Source of the DNA: UMGS1387 sp045540015
GTDB taxonomy: Bacteria; Bacillota; Clostridia; Oscillospirales; CAG-382
Length of the DNA stretch: 17,401 nucleotides
Direction: 5' to 3'
NCBI GenBank assembly: GCA_045540015.1
Contig: JAZQGP010000045.1
Span: 1-17,401, forward strand
Shown piece after piece: positions 1-6,331 of this stretch. The notes beneath the pieces were generated by a model, which was not told the origin of the DNA, searched no databases, and was given only the letters and a program-made list of their open reading frames with translations. Numbering within the stretch: position 1 is the first letter of the stretch; each line of letters opens with the position of its first letter. The translations under genes were made by a program, and so were the position numbers.

Positions 1-1079
1 CCTCCGACTTTGTGAAGTACATCTTTGAACTCTGTATGTGTGGCAAAGGTCCCGGCAAAATCGCAAAGCAACTTACCGAAGAAGGCATTTCAACCCCGAT
101 GATGTATTTCAGAGAACACGGGATGTCTTGCAGAACAAAAGTCAATATGAGTAACGTATGGTGTAACAGAAGCGTTGCCGGTATACTCGAAAATATGACC
201 TACATAGGACATACGGTGAATTTCCGTACTGCTACCGTCAACTACAAGACTCACAAAAAAGTTAGGCTTCCAAAAGACAAATGGCTCATATTTGAGAATA
301 CGCATCCGCCCATTATTGAAACAACAGTATGGGAAAAGGTACAAGAGCTCCGAAAGAATAAACGCCGTTACACCAAGTCAGGTATAAAGAGCATTTTTGC
401 GGGGCTTCTGGAATGTGCGGACTGTGGTGCAAAGCTGTATTTCTGTACTTCAAGAGCTCACAAAGAGGATCATGACTATTTTGTATGCTCTAACTACAAA
501 GGTAATACTGGCATTTGCACAGTGCATTATATCCGTGAAAACGCAATCTATGACGTGGTTCTTGAACAGGTTCAGTTAATGCTGAGATACTTGCAATCCT
601 TTGAAAGCGAATTTGTGAAAAGTCTTGTAGACAAATCCGCAAAGGATAAGAAAAAGGAAATCGCTTTACGAAGAAAGAAGCTCGAAGCAAACAAGACAAG
701 AATATCTGAACTTGACGGAATCTTCAAAAGGATTTACGAGGACAACATCAGCGGTAAGTTAAGTGATGAAAGGTTTGCAAAGCTGTCGGCAGATTATGAA
801 ATAGAGCAAAAACAGCTTATTGAGGACACAGAAGAACTTGAAAACAAATTAAATCAAGAAGCTGAACAGGTTGACAATGTAGAGTATTTTCTAAACATAG
901 TCCGTCAGTACACCGAAATCAAAGAGCTTTCCGCAAGAGTGGTAAATGACTTAATTGATAAAATCAAAGTCCACGCAGTAGATAAGTCAAGCGGTCAGAG
1001 AATACACAGGATTGACATTTACTATACCGCAGTCGGTCTTATTGATGTATCACAGCATATACAGGAATTAGCTATTTAA
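1..1079 (+). CDS. Large serine recombinase, C-terminal part (5' end outside window)
   Basis: The reading frame is open from base 3, so the gene starts left of the window and the N-terminal catalytic resolvase domain is not visible. What is seen is the end of a recombinase DNA-binding domain (fragment residues 1-110, counted from the GTG at 12, with a repeated GKGPGKIAKQL-type helix), then a zinc ribbon with Cys135, Cys138, Cys159 and Cys169, then a coiled coil (about 195-285), then a C-terminal DUF4368-like tail ending in a RIDIYY motif. This order is typical of large serine integrases/TndX-type transposases that move conjugative or mobilizable elements of Firmicutes. It is followed immediately by its own terminator. 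Such genes usually sit at one edge of their element, so the element probably lies to the left (inference). The family call is firm; the element type is unknown. Confidence 0.9.
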   Translation, partial: SDFVKYIFELCMCGKGPGKIAKQLTEEGISTPMMYFREHGMSCRTKVNMSNVWCNRSVAGILENMTYIGHTVNFRTATVNYKTHKKVRLPKDKWLIFENTHPPIIETTVWEKVQELRKNKRRYTKSGIKSIFAGLLECADCGAKLYFCTSRAHKEDHDYFVCSNYKGNTGICTVHYIRENAIYDVVLEQVQLMLRYLQSFESEFVKSLVDKSAKDKKKEIALRRKKLEANKTRISELDGIFKRIYEDNISGKLSDERFAKLSADYEIEQKQLIEDTEELENKLNQEAEQVDNVEYFLNIVRQYTEIKELSARVVNDLIDKIKVHAVDKSSGQRIHRIDIYYTAVGLIDVSQHIQELAI

Positions 1080-1103
1080 ATATTTTTATGCAATAAACAA
1101 TGA

Positions 1104-1145
1104 GGCGATACAAAGAGCAAAAGCCCATTGTATCGCCATTTCTTA
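1104..1145 (+). terminator. Rho-independent terminator after the recombinase
   Basis: A perfect 10-bp stem, GGCGATACAA (1104-1113) with TTGTATCGCC (1128-1137), has a 14-nt loop and is followed by a short T-containing run (ATTTCTT). It begins 25 nt after the recombinase stop codon. Confidence 0.75.
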
Positions 1146-1204
1146 AAACTTCCTTATACTCATTTAACAGAAGCTACGCACGAAAAATGCATAGCTCATT
1201 TTGC

Positions 1205-1311
1205 TGCGACACAAGTTTCGACAAGCCATGAGGATGTAGAAACAGAGCATGCATTTTTGCCAAGAAACAAAAATACATTCTCATAACTCGTCTTTATTAA
1301 CTTGTGTCGCA
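1205..1311. repeat. Long nested inverted repeat (possible attachment region, structured RNA or small palindromic element)
   Basis: The outer arms TGCGACACAAGTT (1205-1217) and AACTTGTGTCGCA (1299-1311) are perfectly complementary over 13 bp. Inside them, ATGAGGATGTA and TACATTCTCAT pair over 11 positions with one G-U type pair. The whole could fold as one long hairpin of about 107 nt. No protein is supported here. It lies about 125 bp downstream of the serine recombinase stop, where the end of a mobile element would be expected. The structure is seen; its function is unknown. Confidence 0.6.
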
Positions 1312-1400
1312 AGATTATTCTACCACATCGTGCCGGCTTTGTCAATATTCTATTTGAATGTGTAACCGAAATTCGAAGAACTTCGATTTCACAACACTTT

Positions 1401-1597
1401 TGCCTGGCGGCAGGTTGGCATAAACCAAGTTTATGGTTTTCCACTGCCGTGGGGGCGTTACGTTGTGCCTGTCGGCAGGGAATCATAAGCAAAATTTGTT
1501 GCTTTTCGCCTGCCGGCGGGGCGTTACGTTGTGCCTGGCGGCAGAGAATCATAAGCAAAATTTGTTGCTTTTCGCCTGCCGGCGGGGCGTTACGTTT
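1401..1597. repeat. Tandem ~66-bp units at the left edge of repeat block A
   Basis: The string GCGTTACGTTGTGCCTG (one base variable) starts at 1455 and again at 1521, and a third partial unit starts GCGTTACGTTTTCCG at 1587, an exact 66-bp period. A divergent unit precedes them (TGCCTGGCGGCAGG at 1401 against TGCCTGTCGGCAGG at 1466). Each unit carries two small GC-rich palindromes (GCCTGYCGGCAGG and CGCCTGCCGGCGGGGCG). Reading frames through this stretch are translations of the repeat and are not credible genes. Confidence 0.85.
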
Positions 1598-2128
1598 TCC
1601 GCTTGTCCGGAAAAGTAACCAAAAGGGGACAACTAAGAGCACCTACGGTTCTCTTAGTTATCACTCCCTTATGCCGACGCCTTGTCAGTACAACAAACAC
1701 AAAAGGCTATTTTATCCCTTATTACAATCCACGTGTAAGCCTGCTTCTATAGCTTACGGCAATATCCCGAAGACGATTTTCGTCTGTCGCTGATACTTTG
1801 CATCTCCAACAAGCCGTCGAATTGTCGCTCGCTTCCTTCGGTCGCTCGATGGGCTGTGTTTGCATAATTATGCAAATATATAATCTTACAGGTAATCGCC
1901 GTAAGCTATGAAGGCGGCAAGTGCATGCAAAATAAGAGCGAAGAGATAGATAATCATTTGCGTATCGCGAAAATGATAGGCGTCGGCGACAAGGGAAGAA
2001 TACATAAGGAAACCGTAGGTGTCCTTATGGGCATCTTTTGGTTACTTTTCTGGGCAAACAGAAAACGTAACGCCCCCACGGCAGTGGAAAACCATAAAAT
2101 TGGTTTACGATTCCCTGCCGATAGGCAA
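1401..2128. repeat. Mosaic intergenic repeat block A (non-coding, terminally inverted)
   Basis: The block is bounded by inverted copies of a module reading GGTTTTCCACTGCCGTGGGG on the left (from 1436) and its reverse complement on the right (2073-2096 region). Moving inward from each end come a TTTTCCG/CGGAAAA or TTTTCTG/CAGAAAA hairpin (1595-1614; 2046-2065) and a hairpin with an ACCTACGGT-type apex (1631-1659; 2003-2029). The centre has a 12-bp inverted repeat ATAGCTTACGGC (1749-1760) with GCCGTAAGCTAT (1898-1909), and an 18-bp perfect palindrome TTTGCATAATTATGCAAA (1859-1876). The reverse complement of most of this block recurs at 12615-13310. No transposase is encoded, so if it is mobile it is non-autonomous. 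Confidence 0.85.
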
Positions 2129-2161
2129 AAAACAACGGGCGACCCTATGTGGTCGCCCGTT
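2124..2161 (-). terminator. Rho-independent terminator of dapB
   Basis: AACGGGCGACC (2134-2144) and GGTCGCCCGTT (2151-2161) form a perfect 11-bp stem with a 6-nt loop. Read on the minus strand it is followed by GTTTTTTGCC. It starts 7 nt beyond the dapB stop. Confidence 0.93.
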
Positions 2162-2167
2162 AAAACG

Positions 2168-2926
2168 TTATTTAAGTATCTCCCCAAGAACATCACTCAT
2201 GTCATACATCCCGGCTCCCTTGCCTTTAAGGAACGCAGCAGCTCTCAGAGCACCGTCAGCGAAAACCTCACGCGAAAGTGCGCTGTGGCGGATAGTCACA
2301 TTTTCGTTTCTGCCGCCGAAGATAACTTCGTGCTCGCCTACAATCGAACCTGCACGCACCGCATGTATACCAATCTCGTTCTGCTCTCTCTTTTTGCGAT
2401 ACTGCGTTCTGTCGTAGACATATTCGCTGTCCTGTCTTACCGTCTTTATGCCGTCGGCAATCATGAGAGCCGTACCGCTGGGTGCGTCAAGCTTCTGGTT
2501 GTGGTGCATCTCGATTATCTCGCAGTCAAAATCCGAAAGCACGCTTGCCGCCTTCTTTGCAAGCTCTATAAGAAGATTTATTCCAACACTCATGTTTCCG
2601 CTTCTGAAAACCGCAACCTTTTCGGAAGCTTTCTTTATATATTCAAGTTCTTCCTCTGTATATCCCGTTGTGCAAAGCACAATCGGTGTGCCTGTCTTTA
2701 CCGCATAGTCGCAAAGACTTTTTGATGCGCTGTGATGCGAAAAATCAACTATTACGTCAGCCTTGACGTCAAGCTCGTCCACACCCGACACCGTCGGGAA
2801 TGCATGCGGAACACCGAGGTTTACGTCAATTCCGCTGACAATCTCAAAATTTTCACTGCTTTTGCACAATTCCTCAATGGCCTTTCCCATTCTGCCATTG
2901 ATTCCGCTCATTATTATTCTTGTCAT
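2168..2926 (-). CDS. dapB: 4-hydroxy-tetrahydrodipicolinate reductase (DapB)
   Basis: NAD(P)H-dependent cytoplasmic reductase that converts the product of DapA to tetrahydrodipicolinate, in the diaminopimelate/lysine pathway. At 252 aa it has the normal family length. Visible motifs are the N-terminal nucleotide-binding loop SGINGRMG (residues 7-14), CTTG (85-88), NMSVGIN (111-117), and the substrate/catalytic segment HHNQKLDAPSGTA (141-153) with the paired His and the Lys. The ATG start is preceded by AAAGGA at a spacing of 9 nt. It lies downstream of dapA on the same strand but is separated from it by 337 bp of repeats, so it may have its own promoter; I did not find a convincing one. Confidence 0.97.
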   Translation of the reverse strand: MTRIIMSGINGRMGKAIEELCKSSENFEIVSGIDVNLGVPHAFPTVSGVDELDVKADVIVDFSHHSASKSLCDYAVKTGTPIVLCTTGYTEEELEYIKKASEKVAVFRSGNMSVGINLLIELAKKAASVLSDFDCEIIEMHHNQKLDAPSGTALMIADGIKTVRQDSEYVYDRTQYRKKREQNEIGIHAVRAGSIVGEHEVIFGGRNENVTIRHSALSREVFADGALRAAAFLKGKGAGMYDMSDVLGEILK

Positions 2927-2976
2927 TTTTATCAGTCCTTTGATTTAATAGATTGTTTGTTATCGGGTTAAATATA

Positions 2977-2996
2977 GGGCGATTCGTGAATCGCCC
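2977..2996. repeat. REP-like palindrome in the dapB-dapA gap
   Basis: GGGCGATTC (2977-2985) and GAATCGCCC (2988-2996) form a 9-bp perfect stem around GT. It is followed by a short direct repeat of ATTGTAAATGTCAG/ATTGTAAATGTAAA (3001-3029). Palindromes of this GGGCGATTC type are dispersed in many Clostridia and other genomes (recalled, not checked). On the dapB strand it lies 51 nt upstream of the ATG, so it would sit in any dapB leader made from the intergenic gap. Confidence 0.6.
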
Positions 2997-3081
2997 CTAC
3001 ATTGTAAATGTCAGATTGTAAATGTAAAAATTAATGAAAAAAACTCCGGATTTTCAATTTTGCACAAATATGTATTTTTGT

Positions 3082-3280
3082 TAAATTGAAGTTGTTTAAA
3101 TTTAAGGTTCAATTTAATAGGAAGTATCGTGAAATTGAAGTTGTTTAAACTTCAATTTCACCAATGAAAAGTTCTTTGCTTACTTACTTTCAAGAAAGTG
3201 TCGTGAAATTGATGTTGTTTAAACATCAATTTCACCGTTCAAAAGTTCTTTGCTTACTTTCTTTCAAGAAAGTAAGCAAA
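3082..3280 (-). repeat. Tandem hairpin modules downstream of dapA
   Basis: Two 74-bp units run 3129-3202 and 3203-3280. Each has a 14-bp perfect hairpin with a TAAAC loop on the minus strand (arms 3129-3142/3148-3161 and 3203-3216/3222-3235) and a second hairpin with CTTTC/GAAAG arms. A third, decayed copy is at about 3082-3113. The two 14-bp stems differ by a compensatory pair (GAAG/CTTC against GATG/CATC). The same hairpin recurs at 12574-12606 and 17066-17098. Confidence 0.85.
3249..3280 (-). terminator. Hairpin overlapping the dapA stop codon
   Basis: TTTGCTTACTTTCTT (3249-3263) and AAGAAAGTAAGCAAA (3266-3280) form a perfect 15-bp stem. The dapA stop codon (3264-3266, minus strand) sits at its tip and the last four to five sense codons form its 5' arm. 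On the minus strand it is followed by GAACTTTT rather than a pure T-run, so it is a 3'-end hairpin with uncertain terminator strength. Confidence 0.65.
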
Positions 3281-4151
3281 TATTTTTCATCTCTGCAAGA
3301 AGCTTTTCACGGTTCGCGTCGCTGATTTCTGCAAGAGGAAGTCTGAGCTCGCCTGTGCAGAAGCCGAGTGCTTCCATTGCCGCCTTTGCGGGAATGGGAT
3401 TGGTTTCGCAGAACAGGGACTTGATAAGCGGGATGTATTTGAGCTGGAGCTTTGCAGCTTCTGCTGTGTTGCCGTCCAGCATGTGCTTACAAATCATATG
3501 TGTTTCGTAAGGAAGCAGGTTTGAAAGAACCGAGATAACGCCTGTTCCGCCGAGCGACATAATCGGAACGGTTTGGTCGTCGTCACCGGAGATTACCGCA
3601 AGGTTTTCACCGCAAAGGTGGATTGTTTCTGCAACGGCTGATATGTTTCCGTTTGCTTCCTTTGCCGCTACTATGTTCTCGTGATAGGAAAGCTCTTTGT
3701 AGGTTTCGGGAAGTATGTTAAGTCCGGTTCTTGAGGGAACATTGTACACAATCATTGGAACATTTACATGGTCTGCGATTGTGTTAAAATGCTTTACAAT
3801 ACCGCGCTGAGTTGTCTTGTTGTAATAAGGCGTAACAAGCAGAAGTCCGTCAACGCCCATTTCGCATGCATGAGTCGAAAGACCTATTGCATAGTTTGTG
3901 TCGTTGCTTCCCGTACCTGCGATAACGGGAACGCGCTTTGCGGTCTGCTTTACGCAAAATTCTATAAGCTCTCTGTGCTCTGTGTCGTTAAGAGTTGCGG
4001 ATTCGCCTGTTGTTCCGCACACAACAAGAGCATCAATGCTGTTCTTTATCTGATCTTCAATAAGGGAAGCGAATTTGTCAAAGTCGATTTTTCCGTCCTT
4101 CATTGGAGTTATAAGTGCTGTTGCTGCACCCTTGAAAATTTGCTTTTTCAT
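3264..4151 (-). CDS. dapA: 4-hydroxy-tetrahydrodipicolinate synthase (DapA)
   Basis: Cytoplasmic class I aldolase that condenses pyruvate with aspartate semialdehyde, the first committed step to diaminopimelate and lysine. Counting from the ATG at 4151 it has 295 aa, close to the usual 290-300. Motifs are GTTGESATL (46-54, substrate Thr pair), the catalytic Tyr136 in YNVPSRTG, and the Schiff-base Lys164 in AAKEANG. I chose the start at 4151 and not the in-frame ATG at 4172, because the latter overlaps the ribosome binding site AAAGGGGA (10 nt before 4151) and the family starts at MKKQIFKG-like sequence. The C terminus (ICLLS) is encoded inside a repeat hairpin, so the repeat has supplied the stop codon. 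Transcription is from the promoter at 4319-4347, through an attenuator-like leader. Confidence 0.97.
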   Translation of the reverse strand: MKKQIFKGAATALITPMKDGKIDFDKFASLIEDQIKNSIDALVVCGTTGESATLNDTEHRELIEFCVKQTAKRVPVIAGTGSNDTNYAIGLSTHACEMGVDGLLLVTPYYNKTTQRGIVKHFNTIADHVNVPMIVYNVPSRTGLNILPETYKELSYHENIVAAKEANGNISAVAETIHLCGENLAVISGDDDQTVPIMSLGGTGVISVLSNLLPYETHMICKHMLDGNTAEAAKLQLKYIPLIKSLFCETNPIPAKAAMEALGFCTGELRLPLAEISDANREKLLAEMKNICLLS

Positions 4152-4312
4152 TTGTGAAAAATCCCCTTTCATAGTCTTGGTTATTTTGCCGTATGTCTCA
4201 AAGAAAAAAGACCGAGACGTATCGGTCAGCTTTGCAAAGGTTTTGGCTTTTGAAAAACTGTACCTCTACTACATATTATATTATATATAATGTATATTGC
4301 CAAAGCTTTATC
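4152..4312 (-). promoter_or_regulatory. dapA 5' leader with alternative pairing; unclassified attenuator
   Basis: The leader is about 160 nt, from the predicted transcription start near 4312 to the dapA ATG. A 7-bp pairing, AGCTTTG (minus strand of 4301-4307) with CAAAGCT (minus strand of 4229-4235), encloses about 65 nt and abuts the terminator stem. A GGTACAG segment inside could pair with CTGACC, the 5' shoulder of the terminator, as an antiterminator (one bulged base). AGAGGTAC resembles the AGAGGTGC start of lysine riboswitches, but the rest of that aptamer is absent. No T-box AGGGTGG sequence and no Lys-rich leader peptide are visible. Regulation by attenuation is inferred; the ligand is unknown. 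Confidence 0.5.
4201..4227 (-). terminator. Intrinsic terminator inside the dapA leader (attenuator)
   Basis: GACCGA (4227-4222 on the minus strand) and TCGGTC (4215-4210) form a 6-bp stem followed by TTTTTTCTT. It lies between the dapA promoter and the dapA ribosome binding site, so it is positioned to abort transcription before the gene. Confidence 0.75.
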
Positions 4313-4318
4313 TAAGCT

Positions 4319-4347
4319 ATAATACCACGTTTGCACGTTTTTGTCAA
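4319..4347 (-). promoter_or_regulatory. Consensus sigma-A promoter for dapA
   Basis: On the minus strand, TTGACA (4347-4342) and TATTAT (4324-4319) are separated by exactly 17 bp. Predicted transcription start is near 4312. Confidence 0.85.
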
Positions 4348-4428
4348 GATTTTTTTGCCATTTAGACTTATTGACTAATTTTTGAGCAAAAATATATGAA
4401 TTTTTCATAAAAAAAGGCGTCCTACCTA

Positions 4429-4457
4429 TTGACAATTGCTACAAAAAACGTTAAAAT
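4429..4457 (+). promoter_or_regulatory. Consensus sigma-A promoter for prmA operon
   Basis: TTGACA (4429-4434) and TAAAAT (4452-4457) are separated by 17 bp, about 75 nt upstream of the chosen prmA ATG. It is divergent from the dapA promoter; the two -35 boxes are 81 bp apart. Confidence 0.85.
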
Positions 4458-4530
4458 AATATGTGTTTATGTGTAATTGGTCAAATTGCGCAAAAAACTA
4501 CTCTTACCCGAAAGGACGTATATATTCTTC

Positions 4531-5523
4531 ATGCTTTGGACTGAAGTTGTAATACACACCACAACCGAGGGTATCGAGCCGGTATCGGGAATACTCCTTA
4601 TGAACGGCATAAACGGATACGCGGTTGAGGACAGCGAGGATTTCAAAAGCTTCCTTGACAACAAGGAGGTTTACTTTGACTACGTTGAGGACGAGCTGTT
4701 AAAGCTGCGGGACTGTGAAACAACGGTTACCTACTATGTGCCGAACAACGCACAGGGTGCAGAAATCTTCGGTGCGGTAAAACGCGACATTGAAAGACTA
4801 AAGGAAAGCGACAAGGAAAAGGTTTTCGGTTCGCTTCTGATTACAGGCGACAAAAACATTGAGGAGCAGGACTGGGAAAACAACTGGAAGCAGTATTTCA
4901 AACCCTTTCCCGTCGGAGAAAATCTCTGTATTAAGCCTTCATGGGAGGCTCTTCCCGACAGTCTTTCAGACAAGATTATTCTTGAGATTGACCCGTCAAG
5001 CTCGTTTGGCACAGGCTCGCACACAACAACGCGTCTTTGTCTTGAGGCAATTGAAAAGTCGATTGACAAGGTTGGCAGTGAGAAAAAGGTGCTCGACATG
5101 GGCTGCGGCAGCGGAATACTCGGCATTGCAGCTTCAAAAATGGGAGCATCTCACATAACGGCGGTTGACATTGACGAAAACTCGGCAAGAATCGCAGGCG
5201 AAAACTTTGTCATGAATAACATCGACAAATCGAAATACAACGTTTTCGCAGGCAATATCTTAGAGGATGCAGACTTTTACAACAAAATCTGCGCCGAAAA
5301 ATACGACCTTATTGCTGCGAACATTGTTGCAGACATCATAATGGCAATGTCGGCAATGTTCAAGAGCATTTTAAAGAAAGACGGTCTTCTTCTTGTTTCG
5401 GGAATTATCGCAGAGCGTTCAAAAGAAGTTGTGGACGAGCTTCTTCGCGAAGGCTTTGAGGTAGTTGAGTTTACCGAAAGCGAAGGCTGGGCAGCGGTGA
5501 CATTATGCCACGGTTCTTTATAA
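4531..5523 (+). CDS. prmA: Ribosomal protein L11 methyltransferase (PrmA)
   Basis: Cytoplasmic SAM-dependent methyltransferase that trimethylates ribosomal protein L11. The N terminus WTEVVIHTTTEGIEPVSGIL matches the L11-binding domain. SAM motif I is VLDMGCGSGILG (residues 187-198), and the catalytic-region motif is AANIVADI (262-269). Length is 330 aa, slightly above the usual 310. The start at 4531 is preferred over the in-frame GTG 54 nt upstream, because AAAGGA (4511-4516) precedes it and MLWTEV matches family N termini; the spacing of 14 nt is rather long. It overlaps rsmE by 19 bp, indicating translational coupling. It is the first gene of the plus-strand operon. Confidence 0.95.
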   Translation: MLWTEVVIHTTTEGIEPVSGILLMNGINGYAVEDSEDFKSFLDNKEVYFDYVEDELLKLRDCETTVTYYVPNNAQGAEIFGAVKRDIERLKESDKEKVFGSLLITGDKNIEEQDWENNWKQYFKPFPVGENLCIKPSWEALPDSLSDKIILEIDPSSSFGTGSHTTTRLCLEAIEKSIDKVGSEKKVLDMGCGSGILGIAASKMGASHITAVDIDENSARIAGENFVMNNIDKSKYNVFAGNILEDADFYNKICAEKYDLIAANIVADIIMAMSAMFKSILKKDGLLLVSGIIAERSKEVVDELLREGFEVVEFTESEGWAAVTLCHGSL

Positions 5524-6260
5524 GCGAAAACGACGCAGTAAGCGACAACAAAATAACGCTTACCGGCGAAAACGCACATCACTTGTCCCTCTCGCTTCGC
5601 GCTCGCTTGGGTGATGCCGTTACGGTATGCGACGGAAACGGCAGCGATTTTGAATGTGTCATTTCAGACATTACCAAAACCGAGGTTGTTCTTTCGGTTG
5701 AAAGCGTGTTAAAGAGCGGCGCTGAGCCGAATATAGACGTAACTCTCTATCAGGCGCTTATAAAATCCGACAAATTCGACACTGTCGTTCAAAAGGCTGT
5801 CGAGCTTGGGGTTACAAAAATTGTTCCCGTACTGTCGGAAAGGTGCATATCCCGTCCCGACGACAAGTCCATGGAAAAAAAGCTTTTGCGCTGGAACAAA
5901 ATCGCGCTTGAAGCGGCAATGCAAAGCGGCAGAGGAATTGTCCCGCATGTCTTGCCCGTGATTGAATACGAAAGCGCGCTTGACGAAATGGCAAAGTCGG
6001 ATTTTCCCTTTATTTGCTACGAGTCCGAGCCTCATGTTCCACTCAAGGATTTGTACGAAAACGCGTGCAAAACAAAAAGAATATACAGAAGCTTTGACTT
6101 CTTTATAGGTCCCGAAGGCGGAATCTCTCAAAAGGAATTTTTACAGGCAAAGGAAAAAGGTATTTCCGCCTGCTCACTCGGAAAACGCATACTGCGTACC
6201 GAAACCGCACCGCTGTGTGTTCTGTCCGCCCTCATGTTCATGACGGGAAATCTCGGATAA
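5505..6260 (+). CDS. rsmE: 16S rRNA m3U1498 methyltransferase (RsmE)
   Basis: SPOUT-fold methyltransferase for U1498 of 16S rRNA, acting on the small subunit in the cytoplasm. It has 251 aa, the normal length. The N-terminal PUA-like part includes GENAHHLSLSLRARLGD; the knotted SAM-binding part carries FIGPEGGIS (200-208) and LGKRILRTETAP (225-236), both diagnostic. The ATG at 5505 lies inside the end of prmA, and prmA-rsmE is a very common pair in Firmicutes. Confidence 0.96.
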   Translation: MPRFFISENDAVSDNKITLTGENAHHLSLSLRARLGDAVTVCDGNGSDFECVISDITKTEVVLSVESVLKSGAEPNIDVTLYQALIKSDKFDTVVQKAVELGVTKIVPVLSERCISRPDDKSMEKKLLRWNKIALEAAMQSGRGIVPHVLPVIEYESALDEMAKSDFPFICYESEPHVPLKDLYENACKTKRIYRSFDFFIGPEGGISQKEFLQAKEKGISACSLGKRILRTETAPLCVLSALMFMTGNLG

Positions 6261-6331
6261 AGCTTTGCCTCGGTGCAAACAATAACAAAGTAAAAAAATA
6301 AAAAAAATAATAAAGATACGGAGTGTTTGAA

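Noticed and set aside
1401..1597. CRISPR array
   Set aside because: The 66-bp units are contiguous with no unique spacers and no cas genes are present.
1302..1793. Open reading frames on both strands through the repeat block (also 1196-1642 minus)
   Set aside because: They are translations of tandem 66-bp units (repeated CFSPAGGALR-type peptide), have no ribosome binding site and no family resemblance.
1401..2128. Insertion sequence remnants with a transposase
   Set aside because: No transposase fragment, DDE or HUH motif is visible in any frame of blocks A, B or C.
1925..2725. Long plus-strand frame running through block A into dapB
   Set aside because: It is antisense to dapB over most of its length; dapB has all family motifs.
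4152..4312. Lysine riboswitch before dapA
   Set aside because: Only AGAGGTAC resembles the conserved core; the remaining helices and conserved segments of the aptamer are missing and the leader is too short.
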